Positions 1 through 5,715 of a stretch of DNA of 5,715 nucleotides are shown in pieces; position 1 is the stretch's first letter; each line of letters opens with the position of its first letter. The notes beneath the pieces are model-generated. The model was not told the DNA's origin and made no database searches. It worked only from the letters and a program-made list of their open reading frames with translations. This stretch comes from Anaerolineae bacterium. Lineage in GTDB: Bacteria > Chloroflexota > Anaerolineae > UBA1429. A program made the position numbers and the translations under genes. The DNA lies in assembly GCA_007118555.1 (NCBI GenBank), contig SKRJ01000370.1, forward strand, positions 1 to 5,715, in the 5' to 3' direction.

Positions 1-375
1 GCCGGGCACGGCGCACAAGTGCTCATCGCCGACGGCAACTATCCCTTTACGACGGGCGCGAATCCCGTGGCCACCCACGCCTACCTGAACCTGACGCGGG
101 GCAGCGCGCCGGTGGACGAGGTGCTGGCCGTGGTGGCCGATGCCATCGTTATCGAGGCGGCCCATGTCATGGTCCCCGACGAGGGGCCCGAGCCGCCGAT
201 CTTTGAGGCCTTTCGACAGCATTTGCCCGAGGGCATGGAGCTACAGCCTCTGGACCGGTTCGGGTTCTACGAGGCGGCTCTGAGCCCCAACGTCGCCCTG
301 GTGATCGCCACAGGCGAGCAGCGCATCTATGCCAACATCCTGCTGACCATCGGCGTGGTCCCGCCCGACGCCTGA
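1..375 (+). CDS. RbsD/FucU-family sugar mutarotase, 5'-truncated by window edge (fucose mutarotase-like)
   Basis: Proteins of this family interconvert alpha and beta anomers of sugars such as ribose or fucose in the cytoplasm, feeding sugar kinase or isomerase pathways. The reading frame is open from base 1, so 124 residues are visible and the true start lies outside; the GTG at 19 is internal. The fragment opens with the family motif GHG, whose His is the expected catalytic acid/base, followed eight residues later by the Asp of ADGNYP. This is the same His-to-Asp spacing as in RbsD (His20, Asp28), so roughly 17 residues are missing. The C-terminal part has RFGFYEAA and then TGEQRIYANILL, with the conserved Tyr and Asn of YAN. 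The FYE and TGE...YAN pattern resembles FucU more than RbsD, but substrate specificity is inference. It ends with TGA just before a strong hairpin and is probably the last gene of an operon to the left. Confidence 0.9.
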   Translation, partial: AGHGAQVLIADGNYPFTTGANPVATHAYLNLTRGSAPVDEVLAVVADAIVIEAAHVMVPDEGPEPPIFEAFRQHLPEGMELQPLDRFGFYEAALSPNVALVIATGEQRIYANILLTIGVVPPDA

Positions 376-391
376 TTCTGCGCAATGCAAC

Positions 392-424
392 AGGGCGCCC
401 CTACCGGTACGGTAGGGGCGCCCT
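392..424 (+). terminator. Perfect 15-bp intergenic hairpin, likely terminator between convergent genes
   Basis: The arm AGGGCGCCCCTACCG (392-406) is followed by a 3-nt GTA loop and its exact reverse complement (410-424). It starts 17 bp after the mutarotase stop and lies 37 bp beyond the stop of the reverse-strand lipoprotein gene, so it could end transcripts from both sides. The rightward flank has only a short T run (CTGTTTG) and the leftward flank has none, so it is not a textbook intrinsic terminator. It could instead be a dispersed palindromic repeat of the GTAGGGGCG type that I associate with Chloroflexota and cyanobacterial genomes. The structure is certain; its role is inferred. Confidence 0.55.
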
Positions 425-461
425 CTGTTTGACCGGGCATCAATGCGCGGGGCCGATGCCT

Positions 462-1607
462 CTAATCCGGCGGGAGGTGCCAGCTATTGGCGATCTCCAG
501 CATCGGGGTGTTCACGTCAAAGGAGAGGGTGTCCTCGGTGATGTTGGTCGCAAACCAGAACACATGCTTGACGTAGGGGTCGTACAGCGTGGCAATATCA
601 TAGTTGCGCACGTCGGCGGCATAGTCTTCGCGTGAGATCCCATAGTCCCGATAGCCACGCTCCGTGTGCGGACCGCCCGGCGCATCGATGTCCGCCAGCG
701 CCTGTCCATCCACATTGACATCCAGGATCAGGGGCGGCACCCCGTCCTCGCCCAGTTCATTGCGCAGCTCGGCCACCAGGTCGCGATAGAGCAACGTGGT
801 GACGCCCATGCTCTCGGCCAGGGTGGGCGCGCCCGACTCGGCCAAAAAGAGATAGTCGGCTTCCGCGATGGCGGGCGCCAACCAGGCAATCTCGCCCGGG
901 CCAAAGAGGTGGGTCTTCATGCCGCCCACACCCGCCCGATAGCCATCGGCGTGCATCAGCCGCAGCCACTCGCGCTGAAAGGCGACCCAGTCCTCGGCAA
1001 ACTCGCGGCTGCCGAACTCGAACGCCCAGGTGGACATCCAGGCGTGGATCTGTCCGCGCCCCTGCTCATACGTGGGGCGAAAACGATCATAGTAACCACG
1101 GGCGCCCTGCTCACGCCGCCGAATGTAGGAGAGCTCCTCTTCCTCGGCCATATAGTTGCGCCCATAGCCCTCCATATTGGGCAGGGCGTCGGCCGGGGTC
1201 CAGTGGGCGGGGTTGATGGCCATGTACGCGCGCATGTGCCCGTCCTTGAGCAGATTGTGCGTCGCCTGGCCCGCCTCGGGATTGGCCAGCAGATAGGGCC
1301 CGATGTTGCTGTAATGCTCCAACTCGCCCTCTGGCAGCGGGATGGGCGTGGGCGCCGGCGCCACGGTGGGCTCGACGGTAGGCGCCTCGATCTCCTCGGG
1401 CGTGGCCATCGGCTCCTCGGTGGGCTCCTCCGCCGGCGCATCCACGTCCTCGGTGACCGAGGTCGGCACGACCTCGGTGGGCGTGGGGGGCGGCGAGGTT
1501 GGCAACAGCCAGGGCGTGGCGGTCGCGAGCTCCGAGTCGTTGGTGCAGGCGGCCACGCCGAACAGGATCACAGCGAGCAGGATTACGATAACAAGCAGAT
1601 GACGCAT
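462..1607 (-). CDS. Secreted lipoprotein of unknown function, Thr/Pro/Glu-rich spacer and C-terminal globular domain
   Basis: I do not recognise a named family. From the ATG at 1607 the product is 381 aa. This start is preferred over the in-frame ATG at 1622 because AGGAG lies 5 nt upstream of it and it begins directly with a signal peptide. Residues 1-20 are a basic then hydrophobic leader ending in VAAC, a lipobox with Cys21 as the lipidation site, so the protein should be anchored outside the membrane. Residues about 30-95 are low-complexity Thr/Pro/Glu/Ala (PTSPPPTPTE and similar), a flexible spacer. Residues about 97-381 form a globular domain rich in Trp, Tyr and acidic residues, with HAWMSTWAFEFGS (189-200), YRAGVGGMK (223-231), DYLFLAESGAPTL (251-263) and LILDVNVDG (293-301). 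The alternation of hydrophobic beta-like stretches ending in polar loops resembles a TIM-barrel glycoside hydrolase, but no catalytic pair can be assigned. It is transcribed alone, divergently from the gene at 1805. Confidence 0.85.
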   Translation of the reverse strand: MRHLLVIVILLAVILFGVAACTNDSELATATPWLLPTSPPPTPTEVVPTSVTEDVDAPAEEPTEEPMATPEEIEAPTVEPTVAPAPTPIPLPEGELEHYSNIGPYLLANPEAGQATHNLLKDGHMRAYMAINPAHWTPADALPNMEGYGRNYMAEEEELSYIRRREQGARGYYDRFRPTYEQGRGQIHAWMSTWAFEFGSREFAEDWVAFQREWLRLMHADGYRAGVGGMKTHLFGPGEIAWLAPAIAEADYLFLAESGAPTLAESMGVTTLLYRDLVAELRNELGEDGVPPLILDVNVDGQALADIDAPGGPHTERGYRDYGISREDYAADVRNYDIATLYDPYVKHVFWFATNITEDTLSFDVNTPMLEIANSWHLPPD

Positions 1608-1745
1608 ACTCTCTCCTGTCATTCATCGAGGAAACGGGCTATTGCTCTGACGCTGAGAGTATACCCTAGTCGCGCCGCCGGGCCATACGGGCCATGTCTG
1701 CATCGACACGGCCGCTAAAAGTGTCCGCGATCGTCCAGGCCACGC

Positions 1746-1774
1746 TTGGATGCGCGGATGGCTACCGGTATAAT
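1746..1774 (+). promoter_or_regulatory. Sigma-70-type promoter for the GDT1-family gene
   Basis: A perfect -10 hexamer TATAAT (1769-1774) lies 17 bp downstream of TTGGAT (1746-1751), which keeps the TTG of the -35 consensus but matches only 3 of 6 positions. Transcription would start near 1781, giving a leader of about 25 nt before the ATG at 1805. A leader that short leaves no room for a metal-sensing riboswitch of the yybP-ykoY type. An AT-rich TATAAT is notable in such GC-rich DNA. Confidence 0.6.
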
Positions 1775-1804
1775 GAACCTGACTCGACTGGGAGGGGAGT
1801 ATCC

Positions 1805-2410
1805 ATGTCGTGGGACGCGCTCGTAGGGGCCTTTGGCCTCGTCTTTTTGGCCGAGCTGGGCGACAAAACGCAGCTCGCCGTTCTGTCGCAAACCTGCAAG
1901 TATCGCGCCACATGGCCCGTCTTTTTCGGCGGCAGCGCCGCCCTTGTGCTGGCCACCGGGCTTGGCGCCGCCTCGGGCCATCTCCTGGGGCGTGTCATTC
2001 CCCAGGGTGTTCTGCAGGCCATCGCGGCGCTGGCCTTTGTCGTCATGGGCATCCTGATCTGGCGCGAGGCCGGGCAGGCCGCCGACGCGGACGCCTGCGA
2101 CATTGACTGCGAACCGGACGAGCAGGCGGGCTCTGTGTGGAACTGGCGCGCCTTTGGCGGTACGGCCGCGCTGCTCTTTGTGGCCGAGCTGGGCGACAAG
2201 ACCCAGTTGGCCGTGTTGGGCCTGGCCAGCCGCGAGTCTGCGCCGTGGGCCGTCTTTCTGGGCGGATCTGTGGCGCTGGTGGCGGTCACCGGCCTGGCCG
2301 TGGTGGGAGGGCAGCAGCTCTGCCGCCTGGTGCCCAGGGGAGCGCTACTGCGCGCCGCCTCGGGCCTGTTCATCGTCATGGGCGCCCTGATGGCGACGGG
2401 GATTCTCTAG
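1805..2410 (+). CDS. GDT1/TMEM165 (UPF0016) family membrane cation transporter
   Basis: This family moves divalent cations, chiefly Mn2+ and Ca2+, across the membrane; characterised bacterial members export manganese. The 201-aa product has two homologous halves of three predicted helices each. Both halves carry the signature ELGDKTQ (residues 17-23 and 128-134), whose acidic residues form the cation site; the DNA copies lie at 1853-1873 and 2186-2206. Hydrophobic segments fall at about 4-28, 38-60, 68-87, 116-138, 147-168 and 180-200. The halves are joined by an acidic linker (about 90-113) containing DACDIDCEPDE. The ATG at 1805 is chosen because GGAGGGGAG stands about 5 nt upstream and the first helix begins at once; an in-frame ATG at 1694 lies upstream of the promoter and would add 37 non-conserved residues. 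Length is normal for a bacterial two-repeat member. Ion specificity cannot be read from sequence. Confidence 0.93.
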   Translation: MSWDALVGAFGLVFLAELGDKTQLAVLSQTCKYRATWPVFFGGSAALVLATGLGAASGHLLGRVIPQGVLQAIAALAFVVMGILIWREAGQAADADACDIDCEPDEQAGSVWNWRAFGGTAALLFVAELGDKTQLAVLGLASRESAPWAVFLGGSVALVAVTGLAVVGGQQLCRLVPRGALLRAASGLFIVMGALMATGIL

Positions 2411-2450
2411 CCGGGGCCCCCTCTCATACCGTGCCGTGCATCCAAGCCTG

Positions 2451-2456
2451 AGGAGG
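2451..2456 (+). promoter_or_regulatory. Strong ribosome binding site of the flavoprotein gene
   Basis: A full AGGAGG sits 7 nt before the ATG at 2464 and fixes that start. It gives the downstream gene its own efficient translation even if it is transcribed from the promoter at 1746. Confidence 0.8.
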
Positions 2457-2463
2457 AACACCA

Positions 2464-3018
2464 ATGCATGTCCTGGTCATCCAATCCAGCCCCAACTACG
2501 ACGGTCTGACGGCCGCCTGCGCCAATGCCGCCATCGCCGGCATCGAGGCGGCGGGCGGGACCGCCGAGAACGTCCGCCTCACCGACCTCGACCTGGCCTC
2601 CTGCCGCCAGTGCGGCGATGGCTGGGGCGGTTGCCTCTCCGAGCACATCTGCGATGGCATCGACGATGATTTCCAGGCCCTGCACGAGGCCGCCATCGCC
2701 GCCGATGCCCTGGCGATGGTGACGCCCGTCTACTGGGGCGACCTGAGCGAGTCGCACAAGTGCTTTATGGACCGGCTGCGGCGCTGTGAGGCGTCCCTAG
2801 GCGTGGACAGCCGCCTGGCGGGCAAGCCGGTGCTGCTGGTGGCCGCAGCGGGGGGCGGCGGGGGCGGCATGATGAGCTGTCTATCCAATATGGAGCGCTG
2901 GGCCCAGCACGTGCGCATGCAGCCGGCGGATCTGATCGGCATCAAACGCATCACCCGCGACCACAAGCTCGAGGCCATTCGCGCCGCGGGCGAGACGATG
3001 GTGCGCCAGAGCCGCTAG
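2464..3018 (+). CDS. Flavodoxin-fold NAD(P)H-dependent FMN reductase-like protein with Cys motif
   Basis: The 184-aa product fits the FMN reductase/flavodoxin superfamily: cytoplasmic proteins that bind FMN and transfer electrons from NAD(P)H or an iron-sulfur centre. The N-terminus MHVLVIQSSPNYDG is the first beta strand plus the phosphate-binding loop (SSP..DG, residues 8-14). Residues 85-96 (MVTPVYWGDLSE) are the second flavin loop, and a Gly run (130-135) forms the third. Between them lie Cys47, 50, 57 and 63 followed by DGIDDDF, in the place where iron-sulfur flavoproteins (Isf type) hold their cluster ligands. The spacing here is C-x2-C-x6-C-x5-C rather than the compact Isf pattern, so cluster binding is uncertain. 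The gene follows the transporter by 53 bp with no terminator between, so co-transcription is likely. Substrate unknown; a quinone or multimeric flavin reductase role is also possible. Confidence 0.88.
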   Translation: MHVLVIQSSPNYDGLTAACANAAIAGIEAAGGTAENVRLTDLDLASCRQCGDGWGGCLSEHICDGIDDDFQALHEAAIAADALAMVTPVYWGDLSESHKCFMDRLRRCEASLGVDSRLAGKPVLLVAAAGGGGGGMMSCLSNMERWAQHVRMQPADLIGIKRITRDHKLEAIRAAGETMVRQSR

Positions 3019-3024
3019 CCGCAC

Positions 3025-4248
3025 CTAGGACGAGCGCAGGGCATCGGCGAAACGGCGGAGCGACAGGGGCTCGCCGCTGAGCAGCACCTGAGCGCGGAAC
3101 AGCCTCGCCATGGCACGCGTTACGAGCATCGTGGTAAGTACCATGAGCACGAGGCTGAGGGCCAACTGCCACACAGGCACGACCGCAGAGGTCATGCGCA
3201 GGATCATGGCCATGGGGGCCGAAAACGGGAACAGGCTGAGCGTGACCGCCAGCACACCGTGGGGCGCATTGATGAGGGCCATCCACAGATAAAAGGGGAT
3301 CAGCATGGGCAGGGTGATGATAAACACCCAGTTCTGGCTGCTGTGCACGTCGGGCGTGATGGCCCCCAGCCCCGCCATGATCGCCGCATAGAGGAAAAAG
3401 CCGTTCAACCCATAGAGCAGCATCATCAGGCTCTCGGTCGTCGTGAGGTTGAGCCCTCGCAGCGCATCCCCGAGGCTGGCGCCCGTCAGCGGCAGGAGCA
3501 GCCAGAGCATCAACACCCAGAACAGGTACTGCACGAGCACCAGCGCCGCCATGCCCAGCACTTTGCCGGCCAGCAACTGGTTGGGGCGCAGCGACGCCAG
3601 CAGAATCTCCATCACGCGCGATTCTTTTTCCTGGGCCAGGCTGCGCAGCAGTAAACCGCCCCCCGTAAAGAGAGGCACCATCACCGCCGCCGTGACCACA
3701 AAGGGCAACATGCCCGGATCTTGCTCATCCGGAGCCCGCTCGTTCAGGGTCACGACCTGCAGGCCCTGATCGCCCAGGGGGACCAACAGCCGCTCGACGA
3801 CCTCAGGTGGATGATCGGCCAGCAGGGCCTCGCGCAGCAACGACACAAACAGCCCGTCATCGGGCTGGGCCGTAGGCAACCCGACGCTCACCCGCCGCAC
3901 GGCGCCGGTCTCGGCATAGTCCTCCGGGATGACAAAGTAGGCCTCGATCTCCCCTTGCCGGAGGGCATCCGCCGCGCCGTCCTCATCCTCAAAGGCCACG
4001 AGCATCGGCCCGGTATCCAGATTCTCGAGTATGCCGGGGCGATCCACATAGCCGGTCATGGCGACAGGGACCTCCTCAGGGACAAACTCTGGCACGGCAG
4101 GGTCTGGGCCTGGCTCTTGCACCGTGCCGGTAAAGAACCAGATCGCGAGCAAAAAGATGGGCATGCCCAATGAACTCAGCAAGAACCCCCGGCTGCGGAC
4201 CCGCTCGCGGAACTCGCGCCAGGCCACCAACATGGTGTTACCCCTCAT
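3025..4248 (-). CDS. ABC-2 type transporter permease (NatB-like), second permease of the operon
   Basis: This is an inner-membrane subunit of an ABC exporter (ABC2_membrane_3 type), 407 aa, normal for the family. It has a basic N-terminus (WREFRERVRSR), one helix at about 22-40, a large extracytoplasmic domain (about 41-180), then roughly six helices between 181 and 380. The extracytoplasmic domain carries the family motif GEIEAYFVIPEDY (99-111). The cytoplasmic segment EKESRVMEILLASLRP (207-222) followed by GK (228-229) is the conserved coupling region that contacts the ATPase. Near the end are LFPFSAPM (339-346) and VVPVWQL (356-362). The ATG at 4248 is used; the ATG at 4233 (402 aa) is nearly as good, with GAGG about 9 nt upstream. 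It follows the first permease by 24 bp and is its paralogue, so the two probably form a heterodimer. The substrate cannot be deduced. Confidence 0.93.
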   Translation of the reverse strand: MRGNTMLVAWREFRERVRSRGFLLSSLGMPIFLLAIWFFTGTVQEPGPDPAVPEFVPEEVPVAMTGYVDRPGILENLDTGPMLVAFEDEDGAADALRQGEIEAYFVIPEDYAETGAVRRVSVGLPTAQPDDGLFVSLLREALLADHPPEVVERLLVPLGDQGLQVVTLNERAPDEQDPGMLPFVVTAAVMVPLFTGGGLLLRSLAQEKESRVMEILLASLRPNQLLAGKVLGMAALVLVQYLFWVLMLWLLLPLTGASLGDALRGLNLTTTESLMMLLYGLNGFFLYAAIMAGLGAITPDVHSSQNWVFIITLPMLIPFYLWMALINAPHGVLAVTLSLFPFSAPMAMILRMTSAVVPVWQLALSLVLMVLTTMLVTRAMARLFRAQVLLSGEPLSLRRFADALRSS

Positions 4249-4272
4249 AGCATCAGAGCCTTTCCCATCGCA

Positions 4273-5475
4273 TTATCCGACCCGGAGCGCACGCCAGATC
4301 TGGCTCGGCGTCAGCCGCTGGCCATAGAGCAGGGCGGCGGCACGAAAGATGCGCGCCACCAGCAGCAAGGCCAGAACCAGCGAGACAATCAACAGCCCCA
4401 ACGCCGCCCACAACTGCCACACAGGCACCTCCGTCATGGCCATGCGTATGAGGGCCATGACCGGCGCAAACAGGGGAAAGAGCGTCAGGGCGATGGCGAT
4501 GGTGCCATCGGGCCGCGCCAGGATCAGGCCCACCATCCAGAGCGGGGCGATGCCCACAATGGCCAGCAGGCCCGCCAGTTGGTTCGCCTGTTCCCGGTCC
4601 CCGGCGAGTATGCCAAGGCCGGCGCCCAGTGCGCCATACAACAGGTAGCCCAAGAAGGCGAGCACCCCGCCCCAGGCCAGCGAGCCCCAGGGCAGGCGTG
4701 GTATGCCGGTCTGCCCCTCGTTGGTCCAGACCATGCCGATGGCGATGACGGCGGCGACGCCCCAGATGGCCGCCTGGGTGGCCGTCAGGAGCGTCAGCCC
4801 GAGGATCTTGCCGCCGACCAGCTCGACCGGCCGCAGCGAGGTCAGCACCATCTCCATGGCGCGATCCTCTTTTTCACGACTGATCACCGGCCCCATATGG
4901 TTGATCGTCGTCATCAGCATAAAGGCAAAGAGAACGGCGATGGCCGCGGGCGCCACATACCAGAGGATGAGCTCGATGCCCTGATGGAGCGTCGTGCCCG
5001 TCGCCAGATCCTCGTACTCCCACACCGCCGTCTGGGTCAGGCGCTCATGCTGCCAATCGGGCGCGTCGGGCGCCACGGCAAGGCGCATCGTCTGCCGCAA
5101 CGCGCCCAGAACGACCTGATTGGGGGCGCGCTCGCCATGGTAGATGGGGCTCGCACCCTGAAAATAGTCCGCCGGGATGACAAGAAACGCGTCCACCTCG
5201 CCCGCCTCCAGCGCCTCGGTGGCGGCCTCTTCCGTAGGATAGGCCTCGACGAGCAGATCGAGCTCGAGCCGCTGCGGATCGGGCAGGGCAAGCTGCCCGG
5301 TCTGGTCCACCCAACCCAGTCGCGTCTCGGCCGAGCGCTCCATCAGGATAATCGGGATCGCCCCGGCGGCAATCGCCAGCACCGGCAGGGCAATTGTCAT
5401 GATCAGGAACAGGGTCGAGCGCACCTGATTCCGGTAGGTGCTCCAGGCGATGAGCCATAGCTTGGAGAGGTTCAT
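4273..5475 (-). CDS. ABC-2 type transporter permease (NatB-like), first permease of the operon
   Basis: This is the paralogue and presumed partner of the downstream permease, 400 aa from the ATG at 5475. The same architecture is visible: helix 1 at about 23-44, an extracytoplasmic domain to about 166 with GEVDAFLVIPADYF (92-105), then about six helices to residue 376. The cytoplasmic coupling segment SREKEDRAMEMVLTSLRP (199-216) is followed by GGKILG (221-226), and LFPLFAPVMALIRM (332-345) and VPVWQL (350-355) are conserved. The ATG overlaps the ATPase stop as ATGA (5475-5472), which supports translational coupling and is why it was chosen; an in-frame GTG at 5481 would add two residues. No strong ribosome binding site precedes either start. 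The protein likely forms a heterodimeric channel energised by the upstream ATPase; the exported substrate is unknown. Confidence 0.93.
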   Translation of the reverse strand: MNLSKLWLIAWSTYRNQVRSTLFLIMTIALPVLAIAAGAIPIILMERSAETRLGWVDQTGQLALPDPQRLELDLLVEAYPTEEAATEALEAGEVDAFLVIPADYFQGASPIYHGERAPNQVVLGALRQTMRLAVAPDAPDWQHERLTQTAVWEYEDLATGTTLHQGIELILWYVAPAAIAVLFAFMLMTTINHMGPVISREKEDRAMEMVLTSLRPVELVGGKILGLTLLTATQAAIWGVAAVIAIGMVWTNEGQTGIPRLPWGSLAWGGVLAFLGYLLYGALGAGLGILAGDREQANQLAGLLAIVGIAPLWMVGLILARPDGTIAIALTLFPLFAPVMALIRMAMTEVPVWQLWAALGLLIVSLVLALLLVARIFRAAALLYGQRLTPSQIWRALRVG

Positions 5476-5715
5476 GGGCACGCGCTCTCTGCCAGATCCT
5501 CGCCCTCCTCGACCCGATGCCCCACCACCTGCACAAAGACCTCTTCCAGCGAGGTCTGCACCTGCTCGAAACGCCGCACCCTCACATCGGGCATGTTCAC
5601 CAGCGAAAGCAGCACGTCCTCCGGCGCTGTGCCCGCCTCGAGGGTCATGCGATAGCCGCCATTGCGCCGTTCGAGGTGCTCGACGCCAGGCACCGCGTCG
5701 ACATCGCCGTGCAGC
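5472..5715 (-). CDS. ABC transporter ATP-binding protein, C-terminal fragment (cut by window edge)
   Basis: Eighty C-terminal residues are visible; the frame stays open to the window edge, so the Walker A, signature and Walker B motifs lie outside. The GTG at 5693 is an internal codon, not a start. The fragment matches the small regulatory domain (DUF4162-like) found after the nucleotide-binding domain of ABC-2 / NatA-type ATPases. It shows the beta-strand YRMTLEAG, a helix (APEDVLLSLVNM), then VRRFEQVQTSLEEVFVQVVG, where the SLEEVF motif is characteristic of the end of such proteins. A short acidic tail (EEGEDLAESACP) follows. The gene overlaps the next permease by 4 bp (ATGA), so it is the first visible gene of a three-gene exporter operon and would power both permeases. 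The identification rests on the C-terminal motif and the context. Confidence 0.85.
   Translation of the reverse strand, partial: LHGDVDAVPGVEHLERRNGGYRMTLEAGTAPEDVLLSLVNMPDVRVRRFEQVQTSLEEVFVQVVGHRVEEGEDLAESACP

Noticed and set aside
666..1718. 350-codon forward open frame opposite the lipoprotein gene
   Set aside because: It lies antisense to a gene with a clear ribosome site, signal peptide and lipobox. Its translation is Gly/Arg/His-rich with no recognisable domain, as expected for a shadow frame in GC-rich DNA.
1694..1804. Upstream ATG extension of the GDT1 gene
   Set aside because: The extension would start before the TATAAT at 1769 and adds residues unlike the family N-terminus; the ATG at 1805 has a good ribosome site.
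1853..2206. Near-repeat DNA (GAGCTGGGCGACAA at both ends) considered as a direct repeat or duplication scar
   Set aside because: It is the family's normal internal two-fold repeat encoding the two ELGDKTQ motifs, an ancient feature of GDT1 proteins rather than a recent event.
1762..2379. 205-codon reverse open frame across the GDT1 gene
   Set aside because: The forward frame has two copies of ELGDKTQ, six helices, a ribosome site and a promoter; the reverse frame shows low-complexity Ser/Pro/Ala with no motif.
2411..2463. GGGGCCCC palindrome in the gap between the transporter and flavoprotein genes, considered as a terminator
   Set aside because: It is a short self-complementary block with no loop-forming arms and no T run, so it does not support transcription termination.
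4224..4236. Small inverted repeat CACCA-ACA-TGGTG over the second possible start of the downstream permease
   Set aside because: A stem of only 5 bp is expected by chance in such sequence and is too weak to support a regulatory role.
4579..5460. 293-codon forward open frame opposite the first permease
   Set aside because: Its composition is Arg/Gly/Gln/His-rich with no hydrophobic core or motif, and it is fully antisense to a well-supported permease.

Overview
The window is GC-rich (clearly above 60% G+C by eye). It carries seven protein-coding genes, two of them cut by the window edges, with no RNA gene, IS element or CRISPR array visible. The style of the genes suggests a bacterium of the Chloroflexota (Anaerolineae-like). 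The signs are a lipoprotein with a long Thr/Pro/Glu-rich spacer after its lipobox, a GTAGGGGCG-type intergenic palindrome, and a tandem pair of NatB-like permeases behind one ATPase. This assignment is inference from gene style, not from a marker gene.

Layout, left to right. Positions 1-375 (+) are the 3' part of an RbsD/FucU-family sugar mutarotase. It converges on a lipoprotein gene of unknown function (462-1607, -), and a perfect 15-bp hairpin (392-424) lies between them. After a divergent intergenic region of about 200 bp comes a forward pair: a GDT1/UPF0016 membrane transporter (1805-2410), with a good sigma-70-type promoter, and a cysteine-containing flavodoxin-fold oxidoreductase (2464-3018). 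The rest of the window is a reverse-strand operon read from the right edge: the C-terminal end of an ABC ATPase (5715-5472), then two paralogous ABC-2 permeases (5475-4273 and 4248-3025). The last permease ends only 6 bp from the end of the oxidoreductase gene.

How they work together. The ATPase and two permeases most likely form one exporter of the NatAB / ABC-2 type: a heterodimeric membrane channel driven by a shared ATPase. Its substrate cannot be read from the sequence. The transporter at 1805 and the flavoprotein at 2464 may be co-transcribed (53 bp apart, no terminator seen between them), but no functional link is evident. The mutarotase probably belongs to a sugar-use operon left of the window.

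I found no convincing new multi-gene system. The points most worth a second look are the uncharacterised lipoprotein domain, the unusual Cys spacing in the flavoprotein, the acidic Cys-containing linker in the GDT1 protein, and the intergenic palindrome.
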